Below, piece after piece: positions 8,707 to 19,682 of a stretch of DNA of 64,000 nt. Positions within the stretch are counted from its first letter, which is position 1, and the number at the start of each line of letters is the position of its first letter. The stretch is taken from assembly GCF_004919105.1 (NCBI RefSeq), contig NZ_STGK01000015.1, forward strand, positions 42,168 through 106,167, given 5' to 3'. The DNA comes from Nocardioides sp. GY 10113. GTDB taxonomy: Bacteria > Actinomycetota > Actinomycetes > Propionibacteriales > Nocardioidaceae. Position numbers and translations under genes: made by a program. Under the pieces are notes generated by a model. The model did not search any database, was not told the DNA's origin, and saw only the letters and a program-made list of their open reading frames with translations.

Positions 8707-9306
8707 TCACAAGTCGTTGATGGGTGAACCCATCAAGGCTACCAACTCCTCGGCCGCGTCGTGAACTTCGTGGTTCACGATGGTCCGATCGAACTCCGCC
8801 TCAGCGGCGAGCTCGCGGCGCGCGGTCTCCAGCCGACGCTCCCGCTCGGCCTCGTCCTCGGTGCCGCGCCCGACGAGACGGCGCACGAGCTCCTCCCACG
8901 ACGGCGGCGCGAGGAACACGAACAGTGCCTCCGGCATGGTCTCCCGGACCTGACGCGCGCCCTGCAGGTCGATCTCGAGCATCGCGGGCCGTCCGGCCGC
9001 GAGCGCCTCCTGGACGGGACCACGCGGGGTGCCGTAGCGGTGCCGGCCGTGCACCACGGCCCACTCCAGCAGACGGCCCTCGGCGACCATCGCGTCGAAC
9101 TCGTCCTCGTCGACGAACAGGTAGTGCACGCCGTGGACCTCGCCGGGCCTCGGCGCCCGAGTGGTCGCCGAGACCGAGATCCACACCTCGGGATGCTGCT
9201 CACGAACCGCGGCGGCGACGGTGCCCTTGCCGACCGCGGTGGGTCCTGCCAGCACCACCAGTCGTCGCGGGGTCTCCACGGTGACGTCGGTGGTGCGGTC
9301 AGTCAC
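8707..9306 (-). CDS. gmk: Guanylate kinase
   Basis: Phosphorylates GMP to GDP with ATP. The 199-residue protein has a P-loop GPTAVGKGT near residues 21-29, the GMP-binding SATTRAPRPGEVHGVHY segment, and the lid region with RRLVGRGTEDEAERERR. The GTG start overlaps the end of mihF by eight bases. The mihF-gmk-rpoZ run is a conserved actinobacterial group. Confidence 0.97.
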   Translation of the reverse strand: MTDRTTDVTVETPRRLVVLAGPTAVGKGTVAAAVREQHPEVWISVSATTRAPRPGEVHGVHYLFVDEDEFDAMVAEGRLLEWAVVHGRHRYGTPRGPVQEALAAGRPAMLEIDLQGARQVRETMPEALFVFLAPPSWEELVRRLVGRGTEDEAERERRLETARRELAAEAEFDRTIVNHEVHDAAEELVALMGSPINDL

Positions 9307-9622
9307 CAGCGAACTCGCGCTCCAGGGCGGCGATCTGCTTCACGCCCAGCCCACGGACGCGTCGCGACTCGGCGATACCGAGCTTCTCCATCATCTGGCG
9401 GGCCTTGACCTTGCCGAGACCGGGAACGGACTGCAGCAGGTCGGCCACCTTCATCTTGCCGATGACCTCGTTGGTCTGGCCCTGCGCCAGCACCTCGGAG
9501 ATCGAGGCGCCGGAGTTCTTCAGACGGTTCTTCACCTCCGCGCGCTCACGACGGGCGGCGGCGGCCTTCTCCAGGGCAGCCTGTCGCTGTTCCGGAGTCA
9601 AGGGAGGCGGAGGCAGTGCCAC
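9299..9622 (-). CDS. mihF: Actinobacterial integration host factor (mIHF type)
   Basis: A nucleoid-associated DNA-binding protein unrelated to E. coli IHF, first described as the host factor for mycobacteriophage L5 integration. The 107-residue protein has a basic, Ala-rich N-terminal helix (EQRQAALEKAAAARRERAEVK split around residues 11-31) and a helix-two-turn-helix region: LLQSVPGLGKVKARQMMEKL followed by GIAESRRVRGLG. The start is GTG with GAAGGA eight bases upstream. It is the first gene of mihF-gmk-rpoZ-coaBC. Confidence 0.95.
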   Translation of the reverse strand: MALPPPPLTPEQRQAALEKAAAARRERAEVKNRLKNSGASISEVLAQGQTNEVIGKMKVADLLQSVPGLGKVKARQMMEKLGIAESRRVRGLGVKQIAALEREFAGD

Positions 9623-9754
9623 GGGCGGGTCCTTCTGTGTGAGGGTGCGACGGCAACATCGCCGACGGGCACACTTAACCAGACCGCCAGATCACGGGCA
9701 ACGCATGGCCGTCCAATGGTTCCCGGCGGGTCGCGCAGGGCGTCGCACGGGGCC

Positions 9755-9772
9755 CCGGGGCCGACTCCCCGG
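9755..9772 (-). terminator. Possible terminator after the pyr operon tail
   Basis: CCGGGG-N6-CCCCGG forms a 6-bp hairpin about 45 bases beyond the stop of the last pyr-operon gene and before mihF. There is no T-run, which is usual in high-GC actinobacteria. The rest of 9623-9816 holds no gene and presumably contains the mihF promoter. Confidence 0.35.
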
Positions 9773-9816
9773 AAGCCGTCGTGGCGGGCGCCCCGGGCGG
9801 CCACCCCGGGCCTCGG

Positions 9817-10329
9817 TCACAGGCTCAGCGGGGACCGGCAGACGTCGCGGGCCTGCTGCTCCACGGCGGCCATCGCGGCCTGGGTGCCCGGGGCGCCCAG
9901 CGCCGCCGCGGCGGCGTCGATCGCCGCCCGGTCGGCGCGGCTCAGCCCCACCGGCGGATCGTCACGCCGGTACGTCGACGGGTCCACCCCGGCGTCGTCG
10001 AGCGCGTCGACCAGGTCGCCGACCGCGCCGTTGACCCGGGCCCACTCGTCCGCGATGTCGGCGGGCGCGGCGGCCTCCAGGCGCTCGAAGCTGGGCAACG
10101 CACGGATCAGGCCGGTGGTCGGTCCGGCCGCCAGCGCCTGTCCGACCGCCGCCCGTTGCTCGGCCACCGTCGCGCAGTAGCCGTCGATCGCGTCAGCGTC
10201 GTCGGTGACGGCCGCGTGGACGACCGAGCCCACCCCGACCGCGACCACCGCGAGCGCCGCGGCGCGGGTCCACGGCGAGCGCAGCGTCCGGTGGAGCATC
10301 GGGGTCGTCGGGCGCGGCGGCGGGCTCAC
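9817..10329 (-). CDS. Small Ala-rich membrane-anchored or secreted protein of unknown function
   Basis: 170 residues, not recognised. A basic N-terminus is followed by one hydrophobic segment (about 22-42, TRAAALAVVAVGVGSVVHAA) that could be a signal peptide or anchor. The remaining Ala/Asp-rich, probably helical domain is predicted outside the membrane and contains two cysteines (DGYC near the start, RDVC near the end) that might form a disulfide. The GTG start overlaps the pyrF stop (GTGA), so it is translated as the last gene of the pyrimidine operon, although nothing in it points to pyrimidine metabolism. Confidence 0.75.
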   Translation of the reverse strand: MSPPPRPTTPMLHRTLRSPWTRAAALAVVAVGVGSVVHAAVTDDADAIDGYCATVAEQRAAVGQALAAGPTTGLIRALPSFERLEAAAPADIADEWARVNGAVGDLVDALDDAGVDPSTYRRDDPPVGLSRADRAAIDAAAAALGAPGTQAAMAAVEQQARDVCRSPLSL

Positions 10330-11183
10330 CCGACCAGGACCCGCAGCTCGTCGTTGGCGCGCCGCGCGGCGTCGGAGAGCCCGCGGGCGTCGGGGCCGTG
10401 CCGGAGGATGCCGCGCGAGGAGGTGGCCAGGACCCGGGGTGCCGCGGCACCGAAGATCCGGGAGAGGTCGGCCACGGTGCCACCCTGCGCGCCGTAGCCC
10501 GGGGCCAGGATCGGTCCGCCGAAGTCCAGGTCGAGGCCGCCGGCGATGGCCTCGGGATCGATGGTGGCTCCGACGACGGCGCCGAAGGAGCCGAGCCGAT
10601 CGGCACCCTCGTTCAGCCGGGCCAGGTGGGCCAGCACGGTCGCGGCCACCGAGCCGCCGCCGTACGCCGGCGTGGTGACGGCGTGCTGCACCTCCGGGCC
10701 CTCCGGGTTCGAGGTCGCGGCGAGCACGAACAGCCCGGCGTCGAACCGGCGAGCGGTGTCGACGAACGGCTGCAACGACCCGAAGCCCAGGTAGGGGCTG
10801 ACCGTCACCGCATCCGAGGAGAGCGGGGAGGCCGGGTCGAGGTAGGCGTCGGCGTAGGCCTGCGAGGTCGAGCCGATGTCACCGCGCTTGACGTCGAGCA
10901 CGACCAGGGCGCCGGCCGCGCGCGTCTCCGCGATCACGCGCTCCAGCACGGCCACACCGCGGCTGCCGAACCGCTCGTAGAACGCCGACTGCGGCTTGAT
11001 GGCGCTGACGTACGGCGCGAGCGCCTCGACGGCGCCGAGCGCGAACCGCTCCAGCCCGGAGACGTCGTCGCCGTAGCCCCACTCGGCCAGCAGGCCCGCG
11101 TGCGGGTCGATGCCGACGCAGAGCTGGCCGCGCTCGGCGATCGCGGCGGCGAGTCGGGAGCCGAAGGTCGTCGCGGCGGTCAT
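10326..11183 (-). CDS. pyrF: Orotidine 5'-phosphate decarboxylase (subfamily 2)
   Basis: Converts OMP to UMP, the last step of de novo synthesis. The 285-residue protein is of the longer actinobacterial subfamily; its signature VVLDVKRGDIGSTSQAYADA (about residues 87-106) holds the Lys/Asp catalytic array. The N-terminal CVGIDPHAGLL is also typical. The ATG overlaps the pyrD stop by four bases (ATGA). Confidence 0.96.
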   Translation of the reverse strand: MTAATTFGSRLAAAIAERGQLCVGIDPHAGLLAEWGYGDDVSGLERFALGAVEALAPYVSAIKPQSAFYERFGSRGVAVLERVIAETRAAGALVVLDVKRGDIGSTSQAYADAYLDPASPLSSDAVTVSPYLGFGSLQPFVDTARRFDAGLFVLAATSNPEGPEVQHAVTTPAYGGGSVAATVLAHLARLNEGADRLGSFGAVVGATIDPEAIAGGLDLDFGGPILAPGYGAQGGTVADLSRIFGAAAPRVLATSSRGILRHGPDARGLSDAARRANDELRVLVG

Positions 11184-12246
11184 CGAGCGGTCCTCTCCAG
11201 GTCGTGCAGGATCCGGCGCGGCCAGGCGGGCCCGCCGTAGATGAAGCCGGTGTAGGCCTGCAGCAGGGTCGCCCCGGCGGCCAGCCGCTCGGCGGCGTCC
11301 GCCGCGGTCGCGATGCCGCCCACGCCGATCAGCGTCAGCTCCGGACCGACCCGCTCGCGCAGCAGCCGGAGCACGTCGGTGGCCCGCTCGCGCACGGGCG
11401 CCCCGGAGAGCCCGCCAGCGCCGATCGCGGCCACCGCGGCCGGGGCGGAGACCAGGCCCTCACGGCTGATCGTGGTGTTGGTCGCGATGATCCCGTCCAG
11501 CCCGAGCGCGAGCGCCATGTCGGCCACCGCAAGCACGTCCTCGTCGGCCAGGTCGGGGGCGATCTTGACCAGCAGCGGCACCCGCCGATCGGCCGTGCTC
11601 TCGTCCGCGACGCGGCGGACGTGCGACAGCAGCGGGGCCAGCTTCTCCACCGACTGCAGGTTCCGCAGACCGGGCGTGTTCGGCGAGCTGACGTTGACCA
11701 CCAGGTAGTCCGCGAACCGGGCCAGCTGGCGGGTGGAGGTCTCGTAGTCGGCCTCGACCGCGGCCTGGTCCTCGTCGGGGACCACCTTGGACTTGCCGAT
11801 GTTGATCCCCAGCACCGGCCGCCCGGGGGTGCCGACCGGGCCCGAGCCGACCGGGCCCCGGGACTCGGCGAGCCGCCGGGAGACCGCGTGGGCGCCATCG
11901 TTGTTGAAGCCCATCCGGTTCACGATCGCCCGGTCCTCGGGGAGCCGGAACATCCGCGGCTGCGGGTTGCCGGGCTGGGCCAGCGCGGTGACGGTGCCGA
12001 TCTCGACATGGCCGAAGCCGAGGCCGGCCAGTGCCGCGTAGGCCAACCCCTGCTTGTCGAACCCGGCGGCCAGGCCGAGCACGTTGGGGAACGTCAGCCC
12101 CAACGCCTCCACCGGCGCGCCGGGCAGCGTCATCCGACGCAGCACCGGGCCCGCGGCGCGGATCGCGCCGAAGCCCAGGTGGTGCGCCTTCTCGGGGTCG
12201 ACGTGGACGAAGCCGTGCCGGAAGAGCGCGTCGTAGACGGCTCCGC

Positions 12247-12250
<4 letters not shown>
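11180..12250 (-). CDS. pyrD: Dihydroorotate dehydrogenase, class 2 (quinone-dependent)
   Basis: Oxidises dihydroorotate to orotate with FMN, passing electrons to quinones at the membrane. The frame is open far upstream through carB, but the GTG at 12250 overlaps the carB stop (GTGA) and gives MSGAVYDALFRHGFVHVDPE, so this 356-residue version is chosen. Class 2 features are the N-terminal helical extension, GLAAGFDKQGLAYAALAGLG, NRMGFNNDG, and the catalytic serine in NVSSPNTPGLRNLQ. The FMN site ends with IGVGGI and LLQAYTGFIYGGP. Confidence 0.96.
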
Positions 12251-15555
<3,305 letters not shown>

Positions 15556-15556
15556 G

Positions 15557-16690
15557 TCAGGCCTTTCCGTCCATCAGGTCGACGAACCGGTCGAAGAGGT
15601 ACGCCGCGTCGTGCGGGCCGGCGGCGGCCTCGGGGTGGTACTGGACGGAGAAGGCCTTCAGCCCTCCGTCGGGGTCACGGAGCTCGAGGCCCTCGACCAC
15701 GTCGTCGTTGAGGCAGACGTGGCTGACGGTCGCCTCGCCGTACGGCGTGGTGGTCGAGCCCTCGAGCGGGGCGTCCACGGCGAAGCCGTGGTTATGCGCG
15801 GTCACCTCGACCTTGCCGGTGGTGCGGTCGATCACCGGCTGGTTGATGCCGCGGTGGCCGTACTTGAGCTTGTACGTGCCGAAGCCGAGGGCCCGACCGA
15901 AGAGCTGGTTGCCGAAGCAGATCCCGAAGTAGGGGATCCCGGCGGCCAGCGCGCCGCGGAGCAGCTCGACCTGGCCGGTGGTCGCGGCCGGGTCGCCGGG
16001 GCCGTTGGAGAAGAACAGACCGTCGGGGGCGACCGCCTGCACCTCCTCGAGGGTGGCGGTGGCGGGCAGCACGTGCACCTCGATGCCGCGCTCGGCCATC
16101 CGGTAGGGCGTCATCGCCTTGATGCCGAGGTCGAGGGCGACGACGGTGTGCCGCTTCTCCCCCTGTGCCGGCACCACGTAGGCCTCGCCCGTGGAGACCT
16201 CTCCGGAGAGCTCGGCGCCGGCCATCTGGGCGGACGCCTTGACCCGCTCGAGCAGGGCCTGCGGGTCGGTCTCGGTGCTGGAGATGCCGGCCCGCATCGC
16301 GCCGCGCTCGCGCAGGTGGCGGGTGAGCGCGCGGGTGTCGATGCCGCTGATGCCGACGATCCCCTGGGCGACCAGCTCCTCGTCGAGGCTGCGCTCGCTG
16401 CGCCAGTTGCTGGCCCGGCGGGCGGGGTCGCGGACGACGTAGCCGGAGACCCAGATGCGGGCCGACTCGGGGTCCTCGTCGTTGACGCCGGTGTTGCCGA
16501 TGTGCGGAGCGGTCATCACCACGATCTGGCGGTGGTAGGAGGGGTCGGTCAGGGTCTCCTGGTAGCCGGTCATGCCGGTGTTGAAGACGGCCTCGCCGAA
16601 CGTCTCGCCGGTCGCGCCGTAGGCCTCGCCGCGGAAGACGCGGCCGTCCTCGAGGACGAGCAGCGCCTCGCCGGTGGGGGTGCCGGTCAT
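15557..16690 (-). CDS. carA: Carbamoyl-phosphate synthase small (glutaminase) subunit
   Basis: Hydrolyses glutamine and channels ammonia to CarB. The 377-residue protein has an N-terminal domain (LVLEDGRVFRGEAYG, FNTGMTGYQE) and a C-terminal class I glutamine amidotransferase domain with the nucleophile in YFGICFGNQLFGRALG and the His/Glu pair in QYHPEAAAGPHDA. The ATG overlaps the pyrC stop (ATGA). In mycobacteria a small membrane-protein gene lies between pyrC and carA; here they are directly coupled. Confidence 0.98.
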   Translation of the reverse strand: MTGTPTGEALLVLEDGRVFRGEAYGATGETFGEAVFNTGMTGYQETLTDPSYHRQIVVMTAPHIGNTGVNDEDPESARIWVSGYVVRDPARRASNWRSERSLDEELVAQGIVGISGIDTRALTRHLRERGAMRAGISSTETDPQALLERVKASAQMAGAELSGEVSTGEAYVVPAQGEKRHTVVALDLGIKAMTPYRMAERGIEVHVLPATATLEEVQAVAPDGLFFSNGPGDPAATTGQVELLRGALAAGIPYFGICFGNQLFGRALGFGTYKLKYGHRGINQPVIDRTTGKVEVTAHNHGFAVDAPLEGSTTTPYGEATVSHVCLNDDVVEGLELRDPDGGLKAFSVQYHPEAAAGPHDAAYLFDRFVDLMDGKA

Positions 16691-18000
16691 GCCAGGTCTC
16701 CTTCCAGCACGGTCGGTACGCCGCGCAGCAGGGTCGAGTGGACGGCACCCGTGAGGGAGCGGCCGTGCCAGGGGTTGTTGCGGGACAGGGAGACCGATCG
16801 GTCGCGGTCGACGGTCACCTCCGCCGCCGGGTCGACCAGGGTCAGGTTGGCGGGCTCGCCGACCGCGATCGGCCGCCCGTGGCCGGCCAGCCCGGCGATC
16901 CGGGCCGGGGTGGTGCTCATCGCGGCAGCGACGTCGGCCCAGCCCATCTGGCCGCTCTCGACCATCACGGTGGCGACCACCGGCAGGGCGGTCTCCAGGC
17001 CGAGCATGCCGAAGGCGGCGTCGACGAAGGCGTGCTCCTTGTCGTGCCGGGCGTGCGGCGCGTGGTCGGTGGCGACGGCGTCGATGGTGCCGTCGGCCAG
17101 CGCGGCGCGCAGCGCCTGCACGTCCTCGTCGGGCCGCAGCGGCGGGTTGACCTTGAACGTCGGGTCGTAGCCGGTGAGCAGGTCCGTGGTGAGCAGCAGG
17201 TGGTGCGGCGTGACCTCGGCCGTGACGTCGATGCCCTGCGCCTTGGCCCAGCGGATCACCTCGACGCTGCCGGCGGTGGAGACGTGCGCGACGTGGACGC
17301 GGCTGCCGGTGTGCCGGGCCAGCATCACGTCGCGCGCGACGATGACCTCCTCGGCGACGCCGGGCCAGCCGGGCAGGCCGAGCCGGCCGGAGAGCTCACC
17401 CTCGTGGCAGCAGGCGCTGGGGCCGGCGAGGTCCGGGTCCTGGCTGTGCTGGCTGATCACGCCGCCGAACGCCTTGACGTACTCCAGCGCGCGGCGCATC
17501 ACGCGGGCGTCGTGGACGCACTTGCCGTCGTCGGAGAAGACGCGCACCTGGGCGCGCGAGCGGGCCATCAGCCCGAGCTCCGCGAGCTCCTCGCCCGCCA
17601 GTGCCTTGGTCACCGCGCCGACCGGCTGCACGTCGACCAGGCCGACGGAGCGGCCCAGGTCGTAGACGCGCTCGGCCGCCTCGGCGGTGTCGGTGACCGG
17701 GTTGGTGTTGGCCATCGCCAGCACCGCGGTGAAGCCACCCACGGCGGCGGCGCGGGAGCCGGTCAGCACCGTCTCGGCGTCCTCGCGGCCCGGCTCGCGC
17801 AGGTGGGTGTGCAGGTCGACGAGGCCGGGCAGCAGGACCAGGCCGTCGGCGTCGATGGTCCGCGTCTCCGCGTCGGCGCTCAGCGTGCCGATCTCGCGGA
17901 TCACGCCGTCGGCCACGAGCACGTCCGCGGCGTCGGCGCCGAGCAGGCGGGCGCCCTTGATCAAGTAGGGGCTGTGCTTCTCGACAGGCTGGGCACTCAT
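16687..18000 (-). CDS. pyrC: Dihydroorotase
   Basis: Zinc amidohydrolase that cyclises carbamoyl aspartate. The ATG at 18000 overlaps the pyrB stop (ATGA) and gives MSAQPVEKHSPYLIKGARLL, 437 residues. Metal and substrate motifs are present: DLHTHLREPG near 65, the QHSQDPDL segment, HVAHVSTAGS, and TDHAPHARHDKE near 310 with the catalytic Asp. The length and motifs indicate the class I type that acts as an independent enzyme. Confidence 0.97.
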   Translation of the reverse strand: MSAQPVEKHSPYLIKGARLLGADAADVLVADGVIREIGTLSADAETRTIDADGLVLLPGLVDLHTHLREPGREDAETVLTGSRAAAVGGFTAVLAMANTNPVTDTAEAAERVYDLGRSVGLVDVQPVGAVTKALAGEELAELGLMARSRAQVRVFSDDGKCVHDARVMRRALEYVKAFGGVISQHSQDPDLAGPSACCHEGELSGRLGLPGWPGVAEEVIVARDVMLARHTGSRVHVAHVSTAGSVEVIRWAKAQGIDVTAEVTPHHLLLTTDLLTGYDPTFKVNPPLRPDEDVQALRAALADGTIDAVATDHAPHARHDKEHAFVDAAFGMLGLETALPVVATVMVESGQMGWADVAAAMSTTPARIAGLAGHGRPIAVGEPANLTLVDPAAEVTVDRDRSVSLSRNNPWHGRSLTGAVHSTLLRGVPTVLEGDLA

Positions 18001-18932
18001 GCGCTCTCCTCCCCGGTGAGCAGGTGGTACAGGACGGACATCCGGACGGCGACGCCGGCCGAGACCTGGTCGAGGACGACCGAGCGGCCCACCGCGTCGG
18101 CGGCGTCGGCCGAGATCTCCAGCCCGCGGTTCATCGGGCCGGGGTGCAGGATCGGGGTGTCGGGGCCGAGCAGCGCGAGGCGGTCGCGGGTCAGGCCGTA
18201 GCCGACGGTGTACTCCCGGGCGGTCGGGAAGTAGCCGCCGCTCATCCGCTCGCGCTGGACGCGCAGCATCATCACGGCGTCGGCCGTGGGCAGCACGCTG
18301 TCGAGGTCGTAGGAGAGGTCGAACCCGACCGACTTCGACCAGTCGCCGACACCGGCCGGCATCAGGGTCGGCGGCGCGACCACGGTGACGCTGGCGCCGA
18401 GCTTGAGCAGGCTCTTGATGTTGCTGCGGAACACCCGGCTGTGCGTCAGGTCGCCGACCAGGACGACGTGGCGGCCCTCCAGCGAGCCGAGCCGCCGGGT
18501 CAGCGTGTAGGCGTCGAGCAGCGCCTGGGTGGGGTGCTCGTGCATGCCGTCGCCGGCATTGATCACGGGCACGTCGATCCACTGGCTGATCTGGTGCGCG
18601 GCTCCGCTGGCGGAGTGGCGCACCACCAGGCCGTCGATGCCCATCGCGGTGACGGTGAGCACGGTGTCGCGCAGGCTCTCGCCCTTGCTCGCGCTGCTGC
18701 CCTTGGCGGACAGGTTGATCACGTCGGCGGAGAGCCACTTGCCGGCGATCTCGAAGCTGGACCGGGTCCGGGTGGAGTCCTCGAAGAACAGGTTGATGAC
18801 CGTGCGGCCCCGCAGCGCGGGGAGCTTCTTCACGGCGCGACGCTGGACGTCGTGCATCTCGGCGGCGGTCTCGAAGATCTCCTCGATCCCGGCCGCATCC
18901 AGGTCGTCGATGCTGAGCAGGTGCCGGGTCAC
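17997..18932 (-). CDS. pyrB: Aspartate carbamoyltransferase catalytic subunit
   Basis: Joins carbamoyl phosphate to aspartate. The 311-residue protein contains the carbamoyl-phosphate loop FFEDSTRTRSSFE (about residues 50-62), VRHSASGAAHQ, and HPTQALLDAYTL near 135-146. No pyrI regulatory subunit is nearby, so control is expected through PyrR and CarB. The GTG start overlaps the pyrR stop (GTGA), coupling it to the regulator. Confidence 0.98.
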   Translation of the reverse strand: MTRHLLSIDDLDAAGIEEIFETAAEMHDVQRRAVKKLPALRGRTVINLFFEDSTRTRSSFEIAGKWLSADVINLSAKGSSASKGESLRDTVLTVTAMGIDGLVVRHSASGAAHQISQWIDVPVINAGDGMHEHPTQALLDAYTLTRRLGSLEGRHVVLVGDLTHSRVFRSNIKSLLKLGASVTVVAPPTLMPAGVGDWSKSVGFDLSYDLDSVLPTADAVMMLRVQRERMSGGYFPTAREYTVGYGLTRDRLALLGPDTPILHPGPMNRGLEISADAADAVGRSVVLDQVSAGVAVRMSVLYHLLTGEESA

Positions 18933-19549
18933 GCGTCTCCCCCAGTCTCCGCCGCGCGGGTCTCACCGGCGGGCTGGCCGGCGGCGATGTCGTAGATGCG
19001 GACCTCGTCGGCCCCGTCGGTCTCGTGCAGCCGCAGCCCGACCCGCTCGCTGCGGGCGGTGGGCAGGTTCTTGCCGACGAAGTCGGCGCGGATCGGGAGC
19101 TCGCGGTGACCGCGGTCGACCAGCACCGCCAGCCGGACGACGGCCGGCCGGCCCAGGTCGCTCAGCGCGTCCAGCGCGGCGCGGATGGTGCGCCCGGAGT
19201 AGAGCACGTCGTCGACGAGCACCACGGTCCTGCCGTCGATCCCGGAGGCGGGCAGGTCGGTCTTGTGCGGGGCCCGGGTCGGGTGGGAGCGGAGGTCGTC
19301 GCGGTACATCGTGACGTCCAGCGACCCGGTCGGGACCGTCGCGCCCTCGACCTCGGCGATGCGCTCGGCCAGGCGCTGGGCGAGCGGGACGCCGCGCGTG
19401 TGCAGGCCGAGGAGCAGGAGGTTCTCGGCGCCCTTGTTGCGCTCGAGGATCTCGTGCGAGATGCGGGTCAGTGCCCGGGAGATGTCACCGGCGTCGAGGA
19501 CGACGCGCCCGGTGTCGAGCTGATCATGGACCTGCGGCTGGGTAGGCAT
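18929..19549 (-). CDS. pyrR: PyrR regulator / uracil phosphoribosyltransferase
   Basis: RNA-binding regulator of the pyr operon that senses UMP/PRPP and usually has weak uracil phosphoribosyltransferase activity. The PRPP loop is VVLVDDVLYSGRTIRAALD near 105-123, and basic segments (MYRDDLRSHPTRAPHKTD) match the family's RNA-binding face. The ATG at 19549 gives MPTQPQVHDQ, 206 aa. A GTG ten codons upstream would add an Arg-rich tail, but it lies inside the PyrR-binding motif and before the AAGGAGG ribosome site. It heads the whole pyr-car operon. Confidence 0.96.
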   Translation of the reverse strand: MPTQPQVHDQLDTGRVVLDAGDISRALTRISHEILERNKGAENLLLLGLHTRGVPLAQRLAERIAEVEGATVPTGSLDVTMYRDDLRSHPTRAPHKTDLPASGIDGRTVVLVDDVLYSGRTIRAALDALSDLGRPAVVRLAVLVDRGHRELPIRADFVGKNLPTARSERVGLRLHETDGADEVRIYDIAAGQPAGETRAAETGGDA

Positions 19550-19561
19550 GCGCCTGCCTGA

Positions 19562-19618
19562 CCTCCTTCTCCGCCTCACGGGACGGCTCGTTAAAGGATG
19601 TCTGAACGACTCCAGACA
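19562..19618 (-). promoter_or_regulatory. pyrR leader: PyrR-binding motif, Shine-Dalgarno and upstream hairpin
   Basis: On the minus strand the sequence GTCCCGTGAGGCGG (19584-19571) agrees at about 12 of 14 positions with the PyrR-binding loop consensus known from Bacillus (ARUCCNGNGAGGYU). It sits directly before AAGGAGG (19568-19562), the likely pyrR ribosome site, 12 bases from the ATG. Just upstream is a 6-bp hairpin, TGTCTG-N8-CAGACA (19618-19599). In Mycobacterium smegmatis PyrR represses translation by binding such a leader, and this arrangement suggests the same mechanism here. Confidence 0.6.
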
Positions 19619-19644
19619 CTACCGGTTGCGGGGAGCGCGGGGCC

Positions 19645-19671
19645 AAACGGGCGCGCTCGCGCGTCGCGTTT
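19645..19671 (-). terminator. Possible terminator after the FAD oxidoreductase gene
   Basis: AAACG and CGTTT flank a GC-rich core with an inner CGCG-N4-CGCG pairing, forming an interrupted hairpin 12 bases after the oxidoreductase stop and ahead of the pyrR leader. The transcript would end in a short T-run. The bulge makes it weaker than the other hairpins in the window. Confidence 0.35.
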
Positions 19672-19682
19672 CGAGGCGTGGC

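Noticed and set aside
16687..18966. Apparent N-terminal extension of dihydroorotase
   Set aside because: It overlaps pyrB out of frame; the ATG at 18000 matches the family and overlaps the pyrB stop.
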